Positions 1 through 5,682 of a stretch of DNA of 10,268 nt are shown here, in pieces (within the stretch, counting starts at the first letter, position 1; each line of letters opens with the position of its first letter). This DNA comes from an uncultured Prevotella sp. (lineage in GTDB: Bacteria; Bacteroidota; Bacteroidia; Bacteroidales; Bacteroidaceae), in contig USSA01000101.1 in assembly GCA_900557255.1 (NCBI GenBank), positions 1-10,268 of the forward strand. The letters run 5' to 3'. Below the pieces are notes generated by a model. It was not told where the DNA came from and made no database searches. It saw only the letters and a list, made by a program, of their open reading frames with translations. The position numbers and the translations under genes are program-made.

Positions 1-818
1 CAGCTTCTACCCAGAATGGTAAGGTAGCCGTGCAGTTTACTGGTGGTATCAGCGTAAACACCCGTGCTGCCGGTTTAGCCTGGGCTGATGGTGACAAGAT
101 TGGTATCTTCATGACTGGAGCAAATCAGACTCTCTCGGCAGATGCTATCCAAGAGGGTGTTGACAATATTTGCTATCAGACAAGTGGAAGTATAGCCTTT
201 TCACCTATTTCTGGAGGTAAGACTATTTTCTTCCCGATAGATGGAGATGTGGACTTCTATTCTTACTATCCACAGACCACTGTCAATGACTACAAGGTAG
301 CACTTGATGTAACAGACCAAGGGAAACAAGAAACTATCGACTTCATGTATGCCAAGACAGAAGGCTGCAACAAAGCTACGCCACAGGTATTCTTGAAGTT
401 CTACCATAAATTAAGCAATCTTGTTTTGGAAGTTCAACCAGGTAACGGTCTCACGCAAGAAGACCTTAAGAAAATGACTGTGACAGTGAAAGGTCAGAAT
501 ACCAAAGCCACTTTCAATCTTGTGGATGGGACTATCTCTGGTGAAGAAACTCCTGCGGACATCACGATGAAAACTACCGAAGCTGGCAAGCTGTATGAGG
601 CAATCCTGCTCCCTACAGAAGAAGAAAGCCGAGTGATAGAGTTTGACCTCAAGAATGGTTACGACGCTCCTTTCGTATGGACAATGCCTGCAAAACTTGA
701 GGGTGGCAACAGATACCACTATACAGTAGTAAAATTGAGTCGTTCTGCCGTAGATATTTCTGGAACCATTAAGCCTTGGACAGAGGCAGGAGACAATAAT
801 GAACATATAGCACAATAA
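1..818 (+). CDS. Fimbrillin family protein, 5' end missing
   Basis: The open frame runs in from the window edge (first full codon at position 3) to TAA at 816-818. A GTG at 30 could be read as a start, but coding sequence continues upstream of it, so the true start and the lipoprotein signal peptide lie outside the window. The visible part begins with a T-R-A site (Arg codon 63-65) followed by W-A-D-G-D-K-I-G-I-F, the hallmark opening of Bacteroidota fimbrillins. Later comes Y-S-Y-Y-P, typical of the first beta-sandwich domain, and the protein ends with I-S-G-T-I-K-P-W, the usual last strand. By analogy with its neighbours only about 90 to 130 bases are missing. Members are exported lipoproteins that act as pilus subunits or surface adhesins. 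It is the first visible gene of a four-gene fimbrillin cluster, 22 bases before the next. Family is confident; a shaft or tip role cannot be decided. Confidence 0.88.
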   Translation, partial: ASTQNGKVAVQFTGGISVNTRAAGLAWADGDKIGIFMTGANQTLSADAIQEGVDNICYQTSGSIAFSPISGGKTIFFPIDGDVDFYSYYPQTTVNDYKVALDVTDQGKQETIDFMYAKTEGCNKATPQVFLKFYHKLSNLVLEVQPGNGLTQEDLKKMTVTVKGQNTKATFNLVDGTISGEETPADITMKTTEAGKLYEAILLPTEEESRVIEFDLKNGYDAPFVWTMPAKLEGGNRYHYTVVKLSRSAVDISGTIKPWTEAGDNNEHIAQ

Positions 819-840
819 CAACACTTAAAATATAACGTTT

Positions 841-1776
841 ATGAAGAAATTTAGATTCTTATACATCGCTGCCGCAGCATTGCTGTTTGCAGCTTGCGCT
901 AACGAAGAAGACGGTATCGGCAACAATGGTCCTGTTGCTGCTACCGTACAGGCGGACATTGTTAAAAACATCACACGTGCCACCACTGACGATACATGGT
1001 CTAAGAATGATGCCATTGGCGTATATGCCACATCTTCTGGCAATACAACAGGAGACAACAAAAAGTATGTAACAACAAATGGGGATGGTACTTTTGAAGC
1101 TGCTGACAATAACAACATCATCTATTTCAAGGACAACAAAGAGACAACATTTAGTGCATACTATCCTTATAGCAAATTCTTAACTGATGGTAAAATGAAT
1201 TGGAATATAGCTGAGGTAGAAGCAAACCAACCTTGTAAGGCTGATGTACTTTTTGCCTCAGGAGCTACTGCAAGTAAAGCATCTCCAACTGTGAATTTTA
1301 CAGATGCAGAACATCGCTTTAAGCATTGTATGAGTTTGGTTGAATTCAAAATTAAGCCAGGGCAGGGTGTCAAAGATAACAATTATAAATTCAATCGCTT
1401 GAATATGAAAGGAATATTTGCAAGCGGTAAATTTGACACAAGAACAGGTTCGGTTGAAGCTGCTGGTGACAGAGCTACTCTTACTCGTGTTTTTAATGAT
1501 GTACCTTTTGAAAGCGAAGAAAGTTTTGCTTATATCATGTTGCCGCAAAGCCTTGAAAGCAATAAGATGGATATAGAGATTTACTTGTTGTTGAATGATA
1601 GCGAAGTAAAATACACAACCCCTATAACACCATCCACCAATGGACAATTTGAAGGTGGCAAAAAATATACATACAACATAACTGTTAAAAATACGGGGAT
1701 TACTATAGAAGATGCTACTATATATCCTTGGGAAAATGGTGATTCAAGTGATTTAGACGCAGATATAGATTTGTAA
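841..1776 (+). CDS. Fimbrillin family lipoprotein
   Basis: A 311-residue exported lipoprotein. The N-terminus is a type II signal peptide: basic M-K-K-F-R, a hydrophobic stretch rich in alanine, and a lipobox F-A-A-C with Cys19 as the lipidated residue, followed by acidic residues. T45-R46-A47 is a likely arginine-directed processing site. Next comes W-S-K-N-D-A-I-G-V-Y, the fimbrillin signature, then A-Y-Y-P in the first domain, and the C-terminal I-Y-P-W strand near residue 298. This matches the two-domain plan of type V pilins, whose N-terminal segment is removed so that a neighbour's strand can fill the groove. That mechanism is family knowledge and is not shown here. The ATG at 841 was chosen because it directly begins the signal peptide. 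No Shine-Dalgarno site is visible, as is usual in this phylum. It is probably co-transcribed with the genes on both sides. Confidence 0.92.
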   Translation: MKKFRFLYIAAAALLFAACANEEDGIGNNGPVAATVQADIVKNITRATTDDTWSKNDAIGVYATSSGNTTGDNKKYVTTNGDGTFEAADNNNIIYFKDNKETTFSAYYPYSKFLTDGKMNWNIAEVEANQPCKADVLFASGATASKASPTVNFTDAEHRFKHCMSLVEFKIKPGQGVKDNNYKFNRLNMKGIFASGKFDTRTGSVEAAGDRATLTRVFNDVPFESEESFAYIMLPQSLESNKMDIEIYLLLNDSEVKYTTPITPSTNGQFEGGKKYTYNITVKNTGITIEDATIYPWENGDSSDLDADIDL

Positions 1777-1810
1777 TGATAAATAAGGTACTGAAAATAG
1801 GGAATACAGG

Positions 1811-1844
1811 GTTAGTGAGCTTGGCCGCTCACTAACTCACTAAC
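1811..1844 (+). promoter_or_regulatory. Intergenic hairpin with duplicated 3' arm
   Basis: Bases 1811-1820 (GTTAGTGAGC) pair perfectly with 1827-1836 around a six-base loop TTGGCC. The last eight bases of the 3' arm, CTCACTAA, are repeated in tandem (1828-1835 and 1836-1843), so the 5' arm could pair with either copy. There is no T tract, and the next start codon is only 18 bases beyond. An RNA processing, stabilising or attenuating structure inside the operon fits better than a plain terminator. Confidence 0.55.
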
Positions 1845-1861
1845 AATAAAAACTGAAGATT

Positions 1862-2761
1862 ATGAAGACGATAAAACAAAGAATTTCCTATGCGGTAATG
1901 GGCCTTATGGCTATGGGCTTTACAGCATGTACGCAAAATGAAGATATGGCTCCAACGCTGAAAGGGCAGGAAATCAATGCCACCTTCTCTGTTGGAGGTA
2001 TGCAGACTCGTGTAAATACATTGGGACACGGTAACAGTTGGGAGAATGAGGACCTAATAAGTGTACTGCAAATTTTCGGTGATGAAGATACTAGAACTGG
2101 TGAATATAAATATGTGGAAGAAAATGGGTTATACCATTGGGAACCTATCAGAAGACTTCGCTGGGAAAAAGTGGGAAGATGCGATTTGATTGCTTGGTAT
2201 CCTTCTGATATAACCAATCCTTTTATCTATAATTTGCATATAGACCAAAGTGATGAGACCAAGTTGAAAGCTGCAGATTTAATAAACGGATATTGGTACG
2301 ATGTCCCTAAAGATTATGTAGACATTCCTATGAAGCATCGTATGTCTATGGTTACAATAGTATATCATGTTGGTACTGCAGATTATCCTAATATGGATAT
2401 TAGTGAACCACAAGTGTATTCTAAACACAACAGTGTTAGATTTGGCAGAGACCAAATCCATGGGCAATTTGAAATGAGTACACCTACAGGTAATCCAGAT
2501 TGGGTACAAGCCTGTAAGCATGACGGCGATATGTTTTCAGCAATCGTTATCCCTGGTTCATACAAAACTGACGATATTTTCGTGAAATTCAAGATAGGCG
2601 ACAAAAACTTCCATGCAAAAATGAGGTCAGATACGAACTTTCAAGAGGGCTATCGCTACACCTACAAACTCGATGTAGGAAAAGACAAAGTGGAACTAAC
2701 CCGAATCAGCGTAGATGATTTGAAAGGTTGGGACAGTAACAACGAAGAAGATCTCAAATAA
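1862..2761 (+). CDS. Fimbrillin family lipoprotein
   Basis: A 299-residue lipoprotein. The signal peptide (M-K-T-I-K-Q-R then a hydrophobic core) ends in lipobox F-T-A-C with Cys23. T49-R50-V51 lies where the other cluster members have T-R-A. The following S-W-E-N-E-D-L-I-S-V is a diverged form of the fimbrillin W-x-x-x-D-x-I-G motif, and A-W-Y-P stands where siblings have Y-Y-P. The C-terminus, G-Y-R-Y-T-Y-K-L-D-V followed by L-K-G-W, is the typical last pair of strands. It is more diverged than its two upstream neighbours, which suits a minor or tip subunit rather than a repeat of the same shaft protein, although that is inference. The ATG at 1862 is supported by the signal peptide. It follows an 85-base gap holding a hairpin, so its level may differ from the genes before it. 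Confidence 0.88.
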   Translation: MKTIKQRISYAVMGLMAMGFTACTQNEDMAPTLKGQEINATFSVGGMQTRVNTLGHGNSWENEDLISVLQIFGDEDTRTGEYKYVEENGLYHWEPIRRLRWEKVGRCDLIAWYPSDITNPFIYNLHIDQSDETKLKAADLINGYWYDVPKDYVDIPMKHRMSMVTIVYHVGTADYPNMDISEPQVYSKHNSVRFGRDQIHGQFEMSTPTGNPDWVQACKHDGDMFSAIVIPGSYKTDDIFVKFKIGDKNFHAKMRSDTNFQEGYRYTYKLDVGKDKVELTRISVDDLKGWDSNNEEDLK

Positions 2762-2763
2762 TT

Positions 2764-2768
2764 GGAGG
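2764..2768 (+). promoter_or_regulatory. Clear Shine-Dalgarno site (GGAGG)
   Basis: GGAGG lies seven bases before the ATG at 2776. It stands out because the other genes in this window have no such site. It fixes the start of the fimbrillin/LRR gene and suggests that this gene is translated more independently than its neighbours. Confidence 0.6.
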
Positions 2769-2775
2769 AAAGAAT

Positions 2776-4080
2776 ATGAAAAAGATATTTCAATACATCA
2801 TGCTGGCAGTCGTTACTATAGTAATGGCGTCATGCACAAGTGATATAGAAGAAACAACCGCAACAACGGGCAAGAACAACGTACAGTTGGTTGTTGGTGA
2901 ATTTCCGGCATTCGGAGATTCACAAACTCGTGCTATAGGTACACCTGATGAAGGCAAGACTTCATGGGCTGAAGGAGATGAGTTGCTTCTGGAGATAGAC
3001 AACACCTCTTATGGAAGACATAATGCAACTTTTACATATAATGGCAGTAGCTGGAAATTGACAAGTGGTGAATTGGTTTATCTGGAAGGAGACCCTGCAT
3101 ATATATCCCATGTATATTACGCCCCTAATTACAAATGGGAAGCCGGCAAATTAGTTTTGAAAGAAGGTAAGGATCCTGGAACAGATGAATATATCGAGGG
3201 AAATGCTATAATCACTGGTAATGGTGAGACTATAACCGTTTCTTTTGCCGAGGCAACACGCAAATATTCACGTTTGCGTATTGCAACTCTACCCAATGAG
3301 CAAATAACAGTTGATACCGAAGATTTCACTCCTGCGGGCAGCAGCGATATGGAACAGAAAGGAAATTATACACTTACTTCGGATGAAAAGGGCAATGCCT
3401 ATTTATATGGTACTTTTGAAAATAATTCCGAAGTTACAGTGAAATATAGAGAAGCACCTTTGAAAACTTACACATTCTCGCAAGCAACAGAAAATGCTAA
3501 GAGTTATGCACTGGATGCTTCTATTATTTCGCTGGCAGGCGAAGGTATCACTTACAATCAAATTGAGGAAGACGTCAAGAAGGAATTGGATGCGGGCAAG
3601 ACTTACATCAATCTCATTCTTGCTCCCGATGCGGATGAAAATACATTTAATGCAATACATTCCGGACTTCAAGAAGCAAACGATGGGAGTATAAACCTTA
3701 CTTTGATAGGATGTAAGAAGATTCCTTATGAAGTATTTATGCACTGTAAGATGCTGAAATCCATAGCCCTCCCAGATGTTACAGAAATCGAGGGAAAAGC
3801 TTTTTCAGCTTGTACAATGCTTCAAAAGGTAGTTTTTGGCAATCTTACAAAAGTATATGGCAATGTCGGAAAGAATGGTATCTTTGATGGTTGCAAAACC
3901 AAAGACATCGACTTGGTTTTGTCAAAAGACCAGAAAGTCATGAATGGTGGCAAAACCGAAGGTGGATATTGTTGGACTGCTGATATTATTAAAGATTATA
4001 GTGGTAGCGACGAACATAATGGAAGAGTATTCCTCGATTATGACTTCCAGTCTATTACATGTGGCTATCAAGTTCCATAA
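2776..4080 (+). CDS. Fimbrillin-like lipoprotein with C-terminal BspA-type LRR
   Basis: A 434-residue lipoprotein with lipobox M-A-S-C (Cys20). Residues of about 35-255 look fimbrillin-like: T51-R52-A53, then S-W-A-E-G-D-E-L near 63-70, then long beta-rich sequence. From about residue 300 the sequence changes to leucine-rich repeats of the BspA (LRR_5) kind: I-P-Y-E-V-F-M-H-C-K-M-L-K-S-I near 316-330, then K-A-F-S-A-C-T-M-L-Q-K-V-V near 341-353 and I-F-D-G-C near 369-373. Only about two full repeats are seen, followed by a tail of about 60 residues without a clear family. BspA repeats in oral and gut Bacteroidota bind host matrix proteins and other bacteria. A tip adhesin at the end of the pilin operon is therefore plausible, but the ligand is unknown. 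The gene is 14 bases after its neighbour, has a clear ribosome binding site, and is followed by the operon's terminator. Confidence 0.85.
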   Translation: MKKIFQYIMLAVVTIVMASCTSDIEETTATTGKNNVQLVVGEFPAFGDSQTRAIGTPDEGKTSWAEGDELLLEIDNTSYGRHNATFTYNGSSWKLTSGELVYLEGDPAYISHVYYAPNYKWEAGKLVLKEGKDPGTDEYIEGNAIITGNGETITVSFAEATRKYSRLRIATLPNEQITVDTEDFTPAGSSDMEQKGNYTLTSDEKGNAYLYGTFENNSEVTVKYREAPLKTYTFSQATENAKSYALDASIISLAGEGITYNQIEEDVKKELDAGKTYINLILAPDADENTFNAIHSGLQEANDGSINLTLIGCKKIPYEVFMHCKMLKSIALPDVTEIEGKAFSACTMLQKVVFGNLTKVYGNVGKNGIFDGCKTKDIDLVLSKDQKVMNGGKTEGGYCWTADIIKDYSGSDEHNGRVFLDYDFQSITCGYQVP

Positions 4081-4097
4081 TAAATACAGATTGTTTA

Positions 4098-4135
4098 ACT
4101 CCTAAGCTGGGCAGGAGTATTAGTTGCTCAGCAAC
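4098..4135 (+). other. Two small hairpins after the fimbrillin operon
   Basis: ACTCCT at 4098-4103 pairs with AGGAGT at 4113-4118 around a nine-base loop, and GTTGC at 4123-4127 pairs with GCAAC at 4131-4135 around TCA. They precede the long hairpin at 4166-4209, so the 3' end of the fimbrillin mRNA would carry a row of stem-loops. They may protect the 3' end. Each alone is weak. Confidence 0.35.
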
Positions 4136-4159
4136 ATATATTCACCCGCATTTCACGGG

Positions 4160-4280
4160 AAACGACAAGGGTCTATATGCCACGATGACAAGTGGCGTAT
4201 AGACCCTTGATTATATGGTGATATTCGTAATCTATATCTCCGCTTTCAGCAGCTTTATAACCATCTGTTTTAAAATTCTA
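4160..4280 (-). ncRNA. Candidate small RNA on the minus strand
   Basis: A well-formed promoter (4286-4316) reads leftward into about 120 bases that have no gene of useful length and end in the 18-bp hairpin at 4166-4209. Promoter, short body and terminator together look like an independent small RNA. The body also holds a 10-codon ORF starting at ATG 4265-4263 (M-V-I-K-L-L-K-A-E-I, then TAG), so a peptide-encoding or leader transcript is possible. The 5' end is estimated from the promoter position. Alternatively it is the left-over promoter of a lost gene. Confidence 0.35.
4166..4209 (+). terminator. Long hairpin, probable bidirectional terminator
   Basis: Bases 4166-4183 pair with 4192-4209, an 18-bp stem with a single G-T pair, around an eight-base loop. 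The stem contains GGGTCTATA on one arm and TATAGACCC on the other. On the plus strand it lies 85 bases past the last fimbrillin-type gene and is followed by TTATAT, a weak T tract. On the minus strand it is followed by TTGTCGTTT, which is a better one. It probably ends both the fimbrillin operon and a short minus-strand transcript from the promoter at 4286-4316. Confidence 0.7.
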
Positions 4281-4285
4281 TAGCG

Positions 4286-4316
4286 CAAAGTTACGGTTTT
4301 ATTTTCATATCTGCAA
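4286..4316 (-). promoter_or_regulatory. Bacteroidota-type promoter, minus strand
   Basis: Read on the minus strand, TTG at 4316-4314 is followed after 20 bases by TAACTTTG at 4293-4286. This is a full match to the -7 consensus TAnnTTTG of the primary sigma factor of this phylum, with the usual -33 element and the usual spacing. It is the best-formed promoter in the window, yet no gene lies behind it. It is divergent from the higBA promoter. Confidence 0.6.
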
Positions 4317-4367
4317 GAGTTTTCTGTACGTATAAGTTAAATATTGCTAACATTTATTTCTTTTCTT

Positions 4368-4399
4368 GCGAAAAGTTCTCTGTATTGAGAACTTTTCGC
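4368..4399 (+). promoter_or_regulatory. 13-bp palindrome, probable HigA operator
   Basis: GCGAAAAGTTCTC at 4368-4380 and its exact reverse complement at 4387-4399 flank the six-base TGTATT. It ends directly before the -7 box at 4400-4407 and covers the -33 position of that promoter, where a repressor would block RNA polymerase. HigA antitoxins normally repress their own operon through such palindromes. That this one is the HigA site is inference from position. Confidence 0.6.
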
Positions 4400-4407
4400 T
4401 ATTTTTG
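4400..4407 (+). promoter_or_regulatory. higBA promoter -7 box (TATTTTTG)
   Basis: TATTTTTG fits TAnnTTTG exactly and lies 18 bases before the higB start codon, giving a very short leader. The -33 region falls inside the palindrome at 4368-4399 and matches the TTTG consensus poorly. Confidence 0.6.
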
Positions 4408-4425
4408 CAGCAAAAATAAACGATT

Positions 4426-4722
4426 ATGAAGATATTAAAGTTCAAATTGCTGAAAGATTTTGCAAGGAAACATCCTGATGCAGCAGATCCGCTCATGCGC
4501 TGGGCAGAGTTTGTTGAAAAGACAGAATGGAAAAGCCATGCAGAATTAAAGCAAGCATTTCCTTCGGCAGATTATGTCGGGAATGACAGATATGTCTTCA
4601 ACATATCAGGCAATAAATTTAGGCTTGTAACTATCGTTGTGTTCTTTCAAGGATTTCTACATATTAGATTTGTTGGAACTCATGCTGAATATGACAAGAT
4701 TAAGGATATCAAAAATATATAA
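4426..4722 (+). CDS. higB: HigB family toxin, mRNA interferase
   Basis: A 98-residue protein of the usual length for the HigB toxin family. Two conserved stretches are visible: R-Y-V-F-N-I-S-G-N-K-F-R-L-V at residues 55-68, and I-R-F-V-G-T-H-A-E-Y-D-K-I at 80-92. The second is the most typical segment of the family and carries the catalytic-region His. The fold is RelE-like. HigB toxins cleave mRNA on translating ribosomes in the cytoplasm and are neutralised by HigA. The toxin gene precedes the antitoxin gene, the reverse of most toxin-antitoxin pairs but normal for hig, with only two bases between stop and the next ATG. The ATG at 4426 fits the promoter at 4400-4407. There is no frameshift or truncation. 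The family assignment is strong; activity cannot be read from sequence. Confidence 0.9.
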   Translation: MKILKFKLLKDFARKHPDAADPLMRWAEFVEKTEWKSHAELKQAFPSADYVGNDRYVFNISGNKFRLVTIVVFFQGFLHIRFVGTHAEYDKIKDIKNI

Positions 4723-4724
4723 CT

Positions 4725-5102
4725 ATGACTATTAAAGACGAAAAAACATATAATGAAATTGAAGAGCGAATGGAGGCTCTGCTTGCAAAGGGCACCCAAT
4801 TGGGCGGCATGGACTTTCTCAGCGAAGTAGAAAAGGAAGAATTAAAGGTCCTCAGCGAAGCTGCTTACGATTGGGAATGCGAAGTTGATCCCCATCCATG
4901 GCGAGTTAAGCCTTCACTCATAGCTGCCATCAAAGTTGCTTTTCGCCAAAAAGGCTACAAGCAAAAGGAGGCTGCAAAAGCTATAGGCGTGTCAACAACC
5001 GCATTAAGTGATATTCTCCATGGACGTCGTGCAATTAATTTTGATGTTGCAAGAAACATATACCACAACCTCGGCGTTCCTGCCAATGTTGTATTGGGAT
5101 AG
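4725..5102 (+). CDS. higA: HigA family antitoxin, XRE-type helix-turn-helix
   Basis: A 125-residue antitoxin partner of the preceding toxin. The N-terminal 60 residues (charged helices, with P-H-P-W near residue 56) are expected to contact HigB. The C-terminal part, about 65-123, is an XRE-type helix-turn-helix: F-R-Q-K-G-Y-K-Q-K-E-A-A-K-A-I-G-V-S at 73-90, then recognition helix T-T-A-L-S-D-I-L-H-G-R-R at 91-102, then the I-N-F-D-V-A-R-N-I that closes the fold. The domain order (toxin-binding first, DNA-binding last) matches HigA proteins of this phylum. It should bind and inhibit HigB and repress the operon at the palindrome in front of higB. The start at 4725, two bases after the toxin stop, suggests translational coupling. 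Confidence 0.9.
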   Translation: MTIKDEKTYNEIEERMEALLAKGTQLGGMDFLSEVEKEELKVLSEAAYDWECEVDPHPWRVKPSLIAAIKVAFRQKGYKQKEAAKAIGVSTTALSDILHGRRAINFDVARNIYHNLGVPANVVLG

Positions 5103-5150
5103 TTTAATGGTGAATGTTTAATGTTGAGTGTTAAATGTTGGTGTTGAATG
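5102..5150 (+). repeat. Decayed 14-bp tandem repeat, about 3.5 copies
   Basis: Units run GTTTAATGGTGAAT (5102-5115), GTTTAATGTTGAGT (5116-5129), GTTAAATGTTGGT (5130-5142) and GTTGAATG (5143-5150). The array starts at the last base of the higA stop codon. Such T/G-rich runs are known from intergenic DNA of this phylum. No function is known to me. Confidence 0.55.
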
Positions 5151-5173
5151 AAAGAAATATGGCGATAAAGAAA

Positions 5174-5201
5174 AGGGCGCATCCAAGCTTGGGTGCGCCC
5201 T
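5174..5201 (+). terminator. GC-rich palindrome after higBA, probable terminator
   Basis: AGGGCGCATCC at 5174-5184 pairs with GGGTGCGCCCT at 5191-5201, with one G-T pair, around AAGCTT. The plus strand lacks a T tract and continues TAACTTGTTA. On the minus strand the hairpin is followed by TTTCTTT, a better terminator. It lies 72 bases past the higA stop and most likely ends the higBA transcript, perhaps acting in both directions. Confidence 0.55.
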
Positions 5202-5337
5202 AACTTGTTAAATAAAATAGGAGGGATTCTGCTCTTGAAAAACCCTCTTAATGGAAGAGAATCAGGAAGCATCCAGCAGGTACTCACTCATGCCATGGGG
5301 TATTTTCGTTCTTCCATTGTCTTTTATTGTCATTTAC

Positions 5338-5438
5338 TGAGTCCACTTTACAAAATCACAAATCATATATTTGCCTTTGTAACTTATTGATAATTAATAG
5401 TATGTTTTTGTAAAAAATGACTTTTTCTAGTGGGCTCA
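5338..5438. mobile_element. 101-bp inverted-repeat element, MITE-like
   Basis: The left end TGAGTCCACTTTACAAAATC (5338-5357) and the reverse complement of the right end (5438-5419) agree at 15 of 20 positions, including TGAG-CCACT at the tips. The flanks ATTTAC (5332-5337) and GTTAAC (5439-5444) agree at 4 of 6 bases and could be a decayed target duplication. The interior is A/T-rich and non-coding. The size fits a non-autonomous insertion-sequence derivative. The parent element is not recognised. Confidence 0.4.
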
Positions 5439-5439
5439 G

Positions 5440-5586
5440 TTAACAATCGCTGTAAGTGGACATTAGTGATCTAATACATACAATTCGAGCGGTAAAAGCC
5501 ACTTTCTCTACCCCCATCTGATAAGTAGGTTCACTACCTACTGCTGCAGTGATAACATCCGGCCCATATCCACTCGTCATTTCCAT
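5440..5586 (-). CDS. Possible 48-residue protein, unknown
   Basis: A minus-strand frame opens with ATG at 5586 (a second ATG at 5580) and closes with TAA at 5442-5440, exactly at the edge of the inverted-repeat element. The peptide begins M-E-M-T-S-G-Y-G-P-D-V-I-T-A-A-V and continues with Q-M-G-V-E-K-V-A-F-T-A-R-I-V. It has no signal peptide or membrane segment and I do not recognise the family. Support comes from base composition that looks more gene-like than the surrounding A/T-rich DNA and from a perfect TAnnTTTG motif 17 bases before the start. It may be a small regulator divergent from the fimbrial operon, the stump of a gene cut by the element, or chance. Confidence 0.3.
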   Translation of the reverse strand: MEMTSGYGPDVITAAVGSEPTYQMGVEKVAFTARIVCIRSLMSTYSDC

Positions 5587-5602
5587 TTAACCGATATTTA
5601 AC

Positions 5603-5610
5603 CAAAAATA
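5603..5610 (-). promoter_or_regulatory. Minus-strand -7 box (TATTTTTG)
   Basis: On the minus strand, bases 5610-5603 read TATTTTTG, an exact TAnnTTTG match, 16 bases before the ATG of the small minus-strand ORF. No good -33 element is visible, so it is weaker than the motif at 4286-4316. Confidence 0.35.
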
Positions 5611-5639
5611 CGTTTAACAATATTAAAACATTGTAAAAC

Positions 5640-5648
5640 GGGGGGGGG
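5640..5648 (+). repeat. Homopolymeric run of nine G
   Basis: Nine consecutive G lie two bases before the likely -33 region (TTTT, 5651-5654) of the fimbrial promoter and about 30 bases upstream of the minus-strand -7 box. Runs of this length change easily by slipped-strand mispairing. The setting is otherwise A/T-rich, so the run is striking. Confidence 0.8.
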
Positions 5649-5650
5649 TA

Positions 5651-5682
5651 TTTTATAGTAACTACAAAATTATATACCTTTG
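5651..5682 (+). promoter_or_regulatory. Fimbrial operon promoter
   Basis: TACCTTTG at 5675-5682 is an exact TAnnTTTG -7 box. TTTT at 5651-5654 sits 20 bases upstream, the normal spacing, as an imperfect -33 element. Transcription would start near 5690, leaving a leader of about 140 bases before the first gene at 5827. No recognised riboswitch is seen in that leader, only a weak 5-bp stem at 5755-5768. Confidence 0.6.

Noticed and set aside
30..32. GTG as the true start of the first gene
   Set aside because: The frame stays open upstream to the window edge, the encoded residues continue the fimbrillin N-terminus, and a start here would leave no signal peptide for a protein whose relatives are all exported.
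411..824. 137-codon minus-strand frame inside the first fimbrillin gene
   Set aside because: It is antisense to a clearly coding sequence, has no recognisable motifs, and long antisense frames are expected by chance in these genes.
5102..5150. CRISPR-like array after higA
   Set aside because: Units are only 13-14 bases, contiguous, degenerate and without spacers, and no cas gene is near.
5193..5390. 65-codon plus-strand frame after higBA
   Set aside because: It starts inside the terminator-like palindrome, crosses the inverted-repeat element, and its product has no signal, motif or plausible family. It appears fortuitous.
5336..5461. Invertible promoter (inverton) upstream of the fimbrial operon, because inverted copies of AGTGGACTC-like sequence flank a TATATTTG motif
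   Set aside because: The repeats are short and imperfect, the enclosed motif has no -33 element, no site-specific recombinase gene is present in the window, and a separate good promoter lies downstream at 5651-5682. A small transposon-like element explains the repeats better, although read-pair orientation would be decisive.
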